Source: Schlegelella_A sp963778525
GTDB taxonomy: Bacteria; Pseudomonadota; Gammaproteobacteria; Burkholderiales; Burkholderiaceae_C
Assembly: GCA_963778525.1 (NCBI GenBank)
Contig: CAVZUJ010000001.1
Location: forward strand, 930,001-994,000
DNA: 64,000 nt
Reading direction: 5' to 3'
The translations under genes were made by a program, and so were the position numbers. Positions 56,415 to 64,000 of the stretch are shown here, one piece after another; the first letter of the stretch is position 1; each line of letters starts with the position of its first letter. Below the pieces are notes generated by a model, which saw nothing but the letters and a program-made list of their open reading frames with translations, did no database searches and was not told the origin of the DNA.

Positions 56415-57105
56415 ATGGCCTCCATCCCAGTCGCTTCCGACGTCGTTTCCCCACCCGCCGACCCGCCCGGAGCCGAAGTCCTCGTCCTCGTCGCGCATCC
56501 GGAAATCGAGCAATCGCGCGTCAACCGGCGCCTCATGAGCGAGGCCCGGGCATTGCAGGCGGCCAGCCCGCCCGGGACGGGTCGAGGTGCGCGACCTGTA
56601 TGCGCTGTATCCGGACTACCTCATCGACGTCGCCGCCGAGCAGGCCGCCCTCTCGAGCGCCCGCCTGGTGGTCTGGCAGCAGCCGGTGCACTGGTATGGC
56701 ATGCCGCCGCTGCTCAAGCTCTGGCTCGACGACGTGCTCGTCTTCGGCTGGGCCTACGGCCCGGGCGGCACCGCCTTGCGCGGCAAGGACCTGTGGCTGG
56801 TGGCCAGCACCGGCGGGCCCGAGGATTCGTACCGCCCCGAGAGCTACAACCGCTACTTCTTCGACGCCTTCCTGCCGCCCTACGAGCAGACGGCGGCGCT
56901 CTGCGGCATGCGCTTCATGCCGCCGCTGCTGCTGCACGGCGCGCACAAGGCCAAGGAAGCCGAGATCGCCGCCCACGCCCAGGTCTACGTCAAGCGCCTG
57001 GCCGACTATCCGCAGTGGCCGGAGAGCGAGCAGATCGAGGACTGCGTCGATTGCGAGGTGCCGCTGACCGCGCGGCCCATCGAAAACGTCATGGAAGCCG
57101 TCTGA
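56415..57105 (+). CDS. KefF-like NAD(P)H oxidoreductase, one frameshift
   Basis: Flavodoxin-fold quinone reductase of the KefF/MdaB group, 229 residues after correction. KefF binds KefC-type potassium efflux proteins and activates them. Sequence cues are EVLVLVAHPEIEQSRVNRRL, VEVRDLYALYPDYLIDVAAE, VWQQPVHWYGMPPLLKLWLD and FGWAYGPGGTALRGK. An apparent extra base at 56580 separates the first 55 residues. Its TGA overlaps the next ATG (TGATG), fitting a KefF-KefC pair. Confidence 0.87.
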
Positions 57106-58947
57106 TGGGCCACGGCTCCTGGCTGACGGGCATCCTGATCTATCTCGGCGCCGCCGTGCTGGCGGTGCCGGTGGCGCGCTTTCTCGGGCTCGGCGCGATC
57201 ATCGGCTACCTCTTCGCCGGCATCCTGATCGGACCCTGGGGCCTGAAGTTCGTGACCAGCCCGGACGAGATCCTGGAGTTCGCGGAGTTCGGCGTCGTGC
57301 TGATGCTCTTTCTGGTCGGCCTCGAGCTCGAGCCGCAGCGCCTGTGGTCGCTGCGCAAGACCATCTTCGGCTGGGGCAACGTGCAGCTCTTCGGCTCGGC
57401 GGCATTGCTCGGCCTGGCCGCGCTCGCGTTCGGCATCGACTGGCATGTCGCCCTGGTGGCCGGGCTCGGCCTGGCGATGTCGTCGACGGCGATCGGCCTG
57501 GGCGTGCTCGCCGAGCGCAACCTGATGGCCACGACATCCGGCGAGAGCATCGTCAGCGTCTCGCTGCTGCAGGACGTGGCCGCGATTCCGATCCTCGCGC
57601 TGCTGCCCTTCCTCGCCTTCGCGGCCGGCCACGAGAGCGGCGGCTGGCTGGGCGCGGCCAAGGCGATCGGCATGATCGCCGTGATCATCCTCGGCGGCCG
57701 GCTCCTGCTCAGGCCGATGCTGCGCTGGATCGCCAAGAGCGAGACGCCCGAGATCTTCACCGCCGCCTCGCTGCTGCTGGTGGTGGCCACCGCGGCGCTG
57801 ATGAACGCGGTCGGCCTGTCGATGGCGCTCGGCGCCTTTCTCGCCGGCGTGCTGCTCGCCGAAAGCGAATACCGGCGCGAGCTCGAGACCGACATCGAGC
57901 CGTTCAAGGGATTGCTGCTCGGGCTCTTCTTCATCGCCGTCGGCATGAGCATCGACTTCGCGATCGTGCTGCACCGGCCGCTGGGCGATCGCCGGCATCG
58001 TCGTCGGCTTCCTGCTCGTCAAGGCCGCGGCGCTCTGGGCGATGGCGCGCCTGATGCCGATTCCGCGCATCGAACGGCCGGTCTTCATCATCCTGCTCGC
58101 CCAGGGCGGCGAGTTCGGCTTCGTCGTCTTCCAGACGGCGGCGCAGGCCGACGTCATCGCCACCCCGGTCGCGTCGCTGCTGGTCGCTGCGGTGGCGCTC
58201 TCGATGCTGCTGACGCCGCTGCTGCTGGTCGCCGCCGACCGTTGGTGGATTCCGTTTCTCGCCGGCACGAGGCGCAAGAGCGACGTCGAGGAGCTGCGCG
58301 AGCTGCAGGACGCGCCGGTGATCATCGCCGGCTTCGGCCGCTACGGCCAGATCGTCGGCCGCATGCTCTACGCCAACGGCGTCAAGCCGACCGTGCTCGA
58401 TCACGACGCCGAAGCGATCGAGGCGCTGCGCAAGTTCGGCTGGCCGGTCTTCTACGGCGACGCGACCCGGCTCGACCTGATGCGCACCGCCGGCGCCGAG
58501 AACGCGCGGGTGCTGGTGCTGGCCATCGACGACATGCAGCAGAGCGTGGAGTGCGCGAAGATGGCGCGCGAGAACTTCCCTGGCCTGGTCATCGTCGCCC
58601 GCGCCCGCAACGTGCAGCACTACTACGAGCTCTACGAGCTCGGCGTGACGCTGATCGAGCGCGAGACGCTCGACTCGGCCCTGATGACGGCGCGCAGCGC
58701 CCTCGAGCTGATCGGCTGGCAGCCGCACCAGGCGCGCAACCTGGCGCTGCGCTTTCGTCGCCACAACGTCGCCCAGCTGGCAGCGATGGCGCCGCACCGC
58801 CGCGACGAAGCCCGGCTCGTCGCCGCGGCCAAGCAAGGCCGCCAGCAGCTCGAGGAGCTGTTCGCCATCGAGCGCCAGCAGGCGGCCGAGCGACAGGCGC
58901 ACGCCGGCTGGACCGCGGCCAACCCCGAGCCGCCGACCTCGCCCTAG
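57105..58947 (+). CDS. KefC/KefB-type glutathione-regulated K+/H+ antiporter, one frameshift
   Basis: Potassium efflux antiporter of 613 residues after correction. Ten to thirteen membrane segments of the CPA2 type show GAIIGYLFAGILIGPWGLK, FAEFGVVLMLFLVGLELEP, MSSTAIGLGVLAERNL and SVSLLQDVAAIPILALLPF. A cytoplasmic Rossmann TrkA-N domain follows (VIIAGFGRYGQIVGRMLYAN). An apparent extra base at 57984 interrupts a membrane segment. It is coupled to the KefF-like gene, indicating electrophile-triggered protection. Whether it is closer to KefB or KefC is not decided here. Confidence 0.9.
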
Positions 58948-58973
58948 CCGACGCGGTTGGCGCGACCGCGTCG

Positions 58974-59548
58974 TCATTCGATCCGGCAGGCTTCCTCGAA
59001 CGTCAGGCGCGGGTTGCGAACCATGACCTTGCTCGGGTCGCCGTGGCCGAGGTTGCAGACGAAGTTCGCCTTGATCTCGGTGCCGGCGAAGAACGCGGCG
59101 TCGACCTTGGCATTGTCGAAGCCGCTCATCGGCCCGCAATCGAGGCCGAGCGCGCGCGCCGCGATCATCAGGTAGGCGCCCTGCAGGCTCGAGTTGCGAA
59201 AGGCGGTGGCATCGGCGAAGTCTTTCTTGCCCACGAACCACGCTTTCGCATCGACATGCGGAAACAGCTTCGGCAGCTTCTCGTAGAAGGCCATGTCCAT
59301 GCCGATGATCGCGGTCACCGGCGCGGCGCGCGTCTTGTCGACGTTGCCGGGCGACATGCAGGCGAGCAGCTTTTCCTTGGCCGCGGCGAGGTGACGAAGA
59401 CGATGCGCGCCGGCGAGGTGTTGGCCGAGGTCGGGCCCCACTTCATCATGTCGTAGAGCTGGCGCAGCGTGCTTTCGGGCACCGGCTCGGCGGTGAAGCC
59501 GTTCTGCGTGCGGGCGTTGTCGAAGAGTTGTTCGGTGGTGACGTTCAT
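58974..59548 (-). CDS. nitroreductase-family protein, RutE/HadB type, one frameshift
   Basis: FMN-dependent reductase of about 191 residues after correction, in the group containing malonic semialdehyde reductase RutE. It starts MNVTTEQLFDNARTQNGFTA, with MKWGPTSANTSPARIVFV and MIAARALGLDCGPMSGFDNA. A one-base loss near 59395 separates the first 55 residues from AAAKEKLLACMSPGN. The rest of a rut operon is absent, so the substrate is open. Confidence 0.85.
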
Positions 59549-59670
59549 GGAATTCGGTGGAGGCCGTCGGGAAAAGGTGCGACGCCTTCCATTCTGCGAG
59601 CCGGCGGCGCGCGCGGTGTCAACGGATTCGTCGGCGCCGTTCGCGCCGATTGAAGGCCGACAATGGCCCG

Positions 59671-60145
59671 GTGTTCGCGCCCACGCAAGCCGAGGTCCGC
59701 AGCTTCTTCATCGACGCGACGAGAAAGCGCCGCGAAGGATCGGTGCTGACGCCGCTCGAGACCATCGCCGCGGACTGGGCCGACGCCCACCCCGAATACG
59801 CCGTCGATCTCGCCGATGCCGCCGCGCTGAGCGCGAGCTACGGGCCGGAGCGCGGCCGCGAAAACCCGTTCCTGCATCTGTCGATGCACCTGTCGATCAG
59901 CGAGCAGGTCTGCGATCGACCAGCCGCGCGGCATTCGCCAGGCCTTCGAGCTGCTCACTGCGCGCCGGGCCTCGGCGCACGAAGCCCAGCACGAGATCAT
60001 GGAATGCCTCGGCCAGATGCTGTGGGAGTCGCAGCGCAGCGGCCAGCCGCCCGACGGCGAGGCCTACGTCGACTGCGTGCGGCGGCGCGCGACCGCTGAC
60101 GCAAGCCTCGACTGCGCGCCGGCGCTCACCGCTAGCGCAGGATGA
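59671..60145 (+). CDS. DUF1841 family protein, one frameshift
   Basis: A 157-residue protein (after correction) of the DUF1841 family found in beta- and gamma-proteobacteria. Cues are FAPTQAEVRSFFIDATRKRR, ENPFLHLSMHLSISEQV and AHEAQHEIMECLGQMLWESQ. An apparent extra base at 59911 joins EQV to AIDQPRGIRQ. Function is unknown. I chose GTG 59671, where the family N-terminus begins. Its end overlaps the coxG 3' end by 14 bases on the other strand. Confidence 0.85.
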
Positions 60146-60710
60146 AGTAGATCGTCGCCAGGACGACGATCGCGGCCAGGACCCAGCCGAGCGTACCGGC
60201 CGGCTGGCGCACTCGCGCCGGCACCGGAACCGGAGCCGGCCTCGGCACGCCATCGACCGGCTCCTGGCGCGCCTGCAGGTTGGCCTCGAAGGCCTTGAAG
60301 AAATCCTCGGTGATCTTGGCCGCGGTGGCGTCGATCAGGCGCGAGCCGATCTGCGCCATCTTGCCGCCGACGGTGGCACGGGCGTGATACGCCAGCTTCG
60401 TCGCGGCCGCGCCCTCGGCGCTGAGCTTGACGTCGGCCGAGCCCTTGCCGAAGCCGGCGACGCCGCCCTGGCCGTCGAACGCGATCGTGTAGCCGTTCGG
60501 CGCATCGATGTCGGTCATCTTCAGATTGCCCTTGAAGCGGGCGCTGACCGGGCCGATCTTCATCGCCACGACCGCCGTGTAGGCGTCGTCGCCGGTGCGC
60601 TCCAGCGACTCGCAACCGGCGATGCAGGCCTGCAGTGTCTGCGGGTCGTTGAGTGCCGCCCAGGTGGTCTCGAGCGAGGCCGGGATGAGTCTTTCGCCGT
60701 GCAGTTCCAT
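60132..60710 (-). CDS. coxG: CoxG-type SRPBCC protein
   Basis: CoxG is a membrane-associated protein that helps anchor carbon monoxide dehydrogenase. The 192-residue product starts MELHGERLIPASLETTWAAL, with LQACIAGCESLERTGDDAYT and YHARATVGGKMAQIGSRLID. A C-terminal hydrophobic helix (LGWVLAAIVVLATIYFIL) gives a tail anchor. It lies 12 bases after the vWA gene. Confidence 0.88.
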   Translation of the reverse strand: MELHGERLIPASLETTWAALNDPQTLQACIAGCESLERTGDDAYTAVVAMKIGPVSARFKGNLKMTDIDAPNGYTIAFDGQGGVAGFGKGSADVKLSAEGAAATKLAYHARATVGGKMAQIGSRLIDATAAKITEDFFKAFEANLQARQEPVDGVPRPAPVPVPARVRQPAGTLGWVLAAIVVLATIYFILR

Positions 60711-60722
60711 GCGTCGATTCTG

Positions 60723-61894
60723 CTACGCGGCCAGGCGCAGCGACGCGGGCTTGCGCAGCGCGGCGGCCAGGTCGGCCAGGCTGGCCAGGTTGTGCACCGG
60801 CAGGAAGCGGTCGACGTTCGGCAGGATGGCGCGGATGCCGGCGGCGCGCGGCTCGAAGCGGTCGAAGCGCAGCAAGGGGTTGAGCCAGACGATCTGGTGC
60901 GCGAAGAGGCGCAGCTGGCGCGCCGCACGCGTGAGGTCGCCGTGCTCGTCGGTGTCGAGGCCGTCGGTCACCAGCAGCACCGCTGCGTTGGCGCCGAGCA
61001 GGCGGCGCGCCCAGTGCCGGTTGAAGTCGTCGAGGCAGGACGCGATGCGGGTGCCGCCTTTCCAGTCCTGCACCTGCGAGCCGGCCATCGCCAGCGCCAC
61101 GTCGGGGTCGCGGTTGCGCAGGGCGCGCGTGATGTTGGTGAGCCGGGTGCCGAAGGTCAGGGTGCTGACCTTCAGGTAGCGCCGCGTCAGGCCGTGCACG
61201 TAGTGCAGCATGAGGCGGGCGTAGCGATCCATCGAGCCGGAGATATCGAGCAGCACCACCAGCGCCGGCAATTCGGTGCGCGGCTCGCTGAAGCGCGGCA
61301 CCACGGTCGACGGCTGGCGCGCCATCGCCAGCATCGTCGCGCGCAGGTCGATGTGGCCGCGCGCGCTCGCTTCGTGACGGCGCCTGCGCACGGGAGCCAG
61401 CGGCAGCGGCAGCTCCTCGGCGATGCGCTTGGCGAGCTCGAACTCGGCCGCCGTCATCGATTCGAAATCGGTGCGTCTGCAGGCGCTCGCGGTCGGAGAA
61501 GCGTGAAGGTCGTCTCGTATTCGATCTCGTCGTCCTTGTCGAGCGTCGGCTTCTTCGTCTCGGGCGCGGCGCGCGGCGGCGCAAGCGCCTCGGCGAGGCG
61601 ATTCGGCCGCTGCCGCTCGCGGCTGCCGCGGCCGTGGATCTTCGGCAGCAGCTGCGCCATCATCTGCTCGAGCAACTTCGGGTCGCGCCAGAAGGTGGCG
61701 AAGGCGGCGTCGAAGATTTCCTGCTGCTCGTGCCGGTCGAGCATCACGGCCGACAGCGCGGCATGCACGTCGCTGCGTCGATCCAGGCCGACGGCGTCGA
61801 GCGCGTCGAGTGCGGCCAGGACCCGGTCCGGGCCGACCGGGATGCCGGCGTCGCGCAGGACGCGGGCGAAGTGGGTGATGTTCTCAGCGAACAC
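60723..61894 (-). CDS. coxE: CoxE-like vWA-domain protein, frameshifted
   Basis: VWA-domain accessory protein working with the MoxR ATPase in maturation of the Mo-Cu or Mo hydroxylase active site. It has 389 residues after correction. The N-terminus is FAENITHFARVLRDAGIPVG. The MIDAS motif is in ALVVLLDISGSMDRYARLML, and LLVTDGLDTDEHGDL follows. Apparent extra bases at 61501 and 61473, both directly after an ACG codon, split it. The GTG start overlaps the end of coxD by 11 bases. Confidence 0.87.
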
Positions 61895-62822
61895 CGGCGC
61901 GATCCGCCTCGCGCAGCTCGGCGAGGAAGCGCGTCACGTCGCCGCCCTGCATCTTGACGATGTCGTCGCGATGCTTGAGCAGCACGCCCAGGGTGTCCTG
62001 CACGCTCGCCGGATCGAGGCTCATGGTGTTGAGCGCCACCAGCGCGTTGACCCAGTCGATGGTCTCGGCGATGCCCGGCGACTTGAAGAGGTCGAGCGTG
62101 CGCATCCGCTGCACGAAGCTCACCACCTCGGCGTACAGCCGCTCCGACGCGCCCGGTGCGCGGATGCGCACGATCTCGAGCTCGCGCTCGACCGACGGGT
62201 AGTCGACCCAGTGATAGAGGCAGCGGCGCTTGAGCGCGTCGTGGATCTCGCGCGTCCGGTTGCTGGTGATGACGACGATCGGCGAGGCCTGCGCGCTCGC
62301 CTTGACCGTGCCGAGCTCCGGAATCGTCAGCTGGTTTTCGGCGAGCACTTCGAGCAGGAAGGCATCGAAAGGCTCGTCGGCGCGGTCGAGCTCGTCGATC
62401 AGGAGCACCGGCGACGTGTCCTGGGTCAGCGCCTGCAGCAGCGGCCGCTCGATCAGCATGTCGCGCGAGTACAGGCTCGCCGAAAGACGCTCGCGGCCGG
62501 CCGCGTCGGTGACCTCGTGCGCCGCTTCGGCCAGACGGATCGTCATCATCTGGCGCGCGACGTTCCATTCGTAGGCGGTCTGCGCGATGTCGAGCCCTTC
62601 GTAGCACTGCACGCGCAGGAGCCGCGTGCCGAGGGCCCGCGCCAGCGCCTTCGCCAGCTCGGTCTTGCCGACACCCGGCTCGCCTTCGAGGAAGAGCGGG
62701 CGCTTGAGCGACAAGCCGAGGAAGGTTGCCGTCGCCAGCCGACGATCCGAGACGTAGTCTTCGCTTGCGAGCAAGCTGATGACCGCGTCGACGCTGCCCG
62801 GAAAGCCTGGATTCATCGCCAT
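61884..62822 (-). CDS. coxD: CoxD-like MoxR-family AAA+ ATPase
   Basis: AAA+ chaperone of the MoxR family; CoxD is needed to assemble the CuSMo centre of aerobic CO dehydrogenase. It has 312 residues with Walker A in LEGEPGVGKTELAKALARAL, Walker B in VLLIDELDRADEPFDAFLLE and sensor-1 PIVVITSNRTREI. LKRRCLYHWVDYPSVERELE is typical of the subfamily. The frame is intact. It starts 175 bases after coxM. Confidence 0.9.
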   Translation of the reverse strand: MAMNPGFPGSVDAVISLLASEDYVSDRRLATATFLGLSLKRPLFLEGEPGVGKTELAKALARALGTRLLRVQCYEGLDIAQTAYEWNVARQMMTIRLAEAAHEVTDAAGRERLSASLYSRDMLIERPLLQALTQDTSPVLLIDELDRADEPFDAFLLEVLAENQLTIPELGTVKASAQASPIVVITSNRTREIHDALKRRCLYHWVDYPSVERELEIVRIRAPGASERLYAEVVSFVQRMRTLDLFKSPGIAETIDWVNALVALNTMSLDPASVQDTLGVLLKHRDDIVKMQGGDVTRFLAELREADRAGVR

Positions 62823-62929
62823 GCGTCCATGCTAACCGCGGATGTTTGCGACGGTCGGGCCCGGCCTCATCTCCGCACGAACGACTGGCTCGGGCGCAGC
62901 CAGGCAGCCCGCAGAACGGGACTGCCGCG

Positions 62930-62955
62930 GCCGCGCGCCGGCCCGGCCGCGCGGC
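62930..62955 (-). other. strong GC hairpin between coxM and coxD
   Basis: GCCGCGCG (62930-62937) and CGCGCGGC (62948-62955) form an 8-bp all-GC stem with a 10-base loop, 42 bases past the coxM stop. No T-run follows on the minus strand. It may protect the coxLM message or reduce read-through. The rest of the 175-base gap shows nothing else. Confidence 0.4.
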
Positions 62956-62997
62956 GCCCGCGCCGCGCGCAGATCCGCGCGACCGACGGTCAGCCGA

Positions 62998-63792
62998 TCA
63001 ACGTGCCAGCGCGGCCTCGACCGCCCTGGTCGCCATCACGCTGATCATCGCGGCCCGGTACTCGGCCGAACCGTGCAGATCGCTGTTGATGTCGTCGACC
63101 GGCATCTTCACCGCCTTGGCGGCGGCGGCCGTGAAGCTCTTGGCCAGCGCATCCTCGATCGCCTTGGCGCGAAAGGCGTGGCTCTTCGCGCCGGTGACCG
63201 CGACGCGAACGCCGCCCGCCGTCTGGGCCACGAAGACGCCGATCAGCGCGAAGCGCGAGGCCGCCTGCTTGTACTTGATGTAGGCCGCCTTCTGCGCCGC
63301 CGGAAAGCTCACCGCGGTGATCAGCTCGCCCGGTTGCAGCGCGGTCTCGTAGAGGCCCGTGAAGAACGCGTCACCGGCGATCGTGCGCTTGTCGGTGTGG
63401 ATCGTCGCGCCCAGGCCGAGCACCGCCGCCGGGTAGCAGGCCGCCGGGTCGGCGTTGGCGATCGAGCCGCCGATCGTGCCCATGTTGCGCACCATCGGAT
63501 CGCCGATGCCGCCGGCCAGCTCGGCCAATGCCGGAATCAGGCGCTTGACGTCGGCGTTCGACGCCACCGCGGCGTGCGTCGCCATGGCGCCGATCGTGAC
63601 GCCGTTGCCATCGACCTTGATGCCCTTGAGATCGGCCACGCCGCCGAGATCGACGAGCCGCTCCGACTGCGACAGGCGCAGGCGCATGGCCTGGATCAGG
63701 CTCTGGCCGCCGGCGAGATAGCGGCTGTCGCCGGTGACGGCGGCCTTGGCGGCATCGCGGCTCGCGGGCCGCTGGTATTCGAATGCGTACAT
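62998..63792 (-). CDS. coxM: CO dehydrogenase/xanthine dehydrogenase-family FAD subunit (CoxM-like)
   Basis: Medium FAD-binding subunit of a molybdenum hydroxylase, passing electrons from FeS clusters to FAD. The 264-residue product shows SRYLAGGQSLIQAMRLRLSQ, the FAD-binding motif MVRNMGTIGGSIANADPAAC and a C-terminal CO_deh_flav domain. The order L-M-D-E-G, with the small subunit presumably beyond the right edge, is that of form II genes, whose substrate may be CO or another small carbonyl compound. The frame is intact. Confidence 0.88.
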   Translation of the reverse strand: MYAFEYQRPASRDAAKAAVTGDSRYLAGGQSLIQAMRLRLSQSERLVDLGGVADLKGIKVDGNGVTIGAMATHAAVASNADVKRLIPALAELAGGIGDPMVRNMGTIGGSIANADPAACYPAAVLGLGATIHTDKRTIAGDAFFTGLYETALQPGELITAVSFPAAQKAAYIKYKQAASRFALIGVFVAQTAGGVRVAVTGAKSHAFRAKAIEDALAKSFTAAAAKAVKMPVDDINSDLHGSAEYRAAMISVMATRAVEAALAR

Positions 63793-63822
63793 GATTCTTT
63801 CTCCCTGATTTCAGGTGAACAG

Positions 63823-64000
63823 TCAGGCGGACAGGCCGTGCGCGGCGCGCCAGACGCGTTCCGGCGTTGCCGGCATCGCGAGGTTGGTGACGCCCAGCGC
63901 ATCGGTGATGGCGTTGATGTAGGCCGGCGGCGAACCGATCGCACCGGCCTCGCCGCAGCCCTTGACGCCGAGCGGGTTGTGGCTGCACGGCGTCGAGGTC
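63823..64000 (-). CDS. coxL: molybdenum hydroxylase large subunit (CoxL-like), 3' end only
   Basis: Last 58 or so residues of a CoxL-type large subunit, cut off by the window edge. The frame reads NPLGVKGCGEAGAIGSPPAY and INAITDALGV and ends ERVWRAAHGLSA. The GEAG motif carries the catalytic Glu of the family. Whether it has the form I active-site loop of true CO dehydrogenase cannot be seen here. It lies 30 bases before coxM. Confidence 0.88.
   Translation of the reverse strand, partial: TSTPCSHNPLGVKGCGEAGAIGSPPAYINAITDALGVTNLAMPATPERVWRAAHGLSA

Noticed and set aside
59469..63044. An open frame of 1191 codons on the plus strand
   Set aside because: It runs antisense to coxG, coxE and coxD, which carry clear family motifs. 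The predicted product resembles composition noise.

Overview
The window is about 64 kb of very GC-rich DNA, with most third codon positions G or C. It fits a motile beta-proteobacterium of the order Burkholderiales, probably near Rubrivivax, Leptothrix or Ideonella. The evidence is the gene content: an flgBCDEFGHIJKL block with flgA-flgM-flgN divergent, a DUF3460 gene next to scpA, a DUF1841 gene, a Kdo hydroxylase and aerobic CO-dehydrogenase-type genes. The order is a fairly safe inference; the genus is a guess. I see no rRNA, tRNA, CRISPR array or insertion sequence. No gap between genes exceeds about 260 bases.

Layout. 1-3605: end of a carbamoyl-compound catabolic cluster (DUF1116/AllG, carbamate kinase, allophanate-hydrolase C-terminal domain, NCS2-like permease). 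3660-9253: a minus-strand cyclic-di-GMP operon (HPt, REC-PAS-GGDEF-EAL regulator, GGDEF enzyme) divergent from a sensor kinase. 9265-14088: ANTAR response regulator, multi-PAS HisKA_2 kinase and EAL-like/HDOD protein, directly downstream of flgL. 14142-26532: flagellar rod, hook, ring and junction genes, plus flgA and flgMN. 26541-33860: NTF2-like protein, GNAT, dinB, an FMN alpha-hydroxy-acid oxidase, a membrane diguanylate cyclase, YpfJ-type metallopeptidase, dcd and an Mpo1-like protein. 33870-44347: molybdopterin guanine dinucleotide genes (mobB, mobA, moeA) facing an NAD-dependent formate dehydrogenase operon (MFS transporter, fused gamma-beta subunit, alpha subunit, accessory protein, fdhD). 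44494-52724: mrp, marR-FUSC exporter, metG, Kdo hydroxylase, hypothetical genes, scpA. 52728-58947: hybrid kinase and LuxR regulator coupled to maoC and a ParA ATPase, then a KefF/KefC-type potassium efflux pair. 58974-64000: RutE-like nitroreductase, DUF1841, and coxG-E-D-M-L.

How the parts connect. Three near-consensus sigma-28 (FliA) promoters with exact 11-base spacers lie before flgM, before the HPt/GGDEF-EAL/GGDEF operon, and before the lone membrane GGDEF gene. This suggests that cyclic-di-GMP turnover is switched on with late flagellar genes. The Mo/W-cofactor genes plausibly serve both the formate dehydrogenase and the CO-dehydrogenase-like enzyme.

Quality warning. About twenty genes are split by single-base frameshifts. 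I count roughly 34 apparent one-base insertions and a handful of one-base deletions. Conserved protein sequence continues cleanly on both sides, and after correction almost every affected gene has a whole number of codons. I treat these genes as intact genes carrying probable sequence errors and give the positions. Start codons were chosen from ribosome-binding sites, overlaps and family N-termini.
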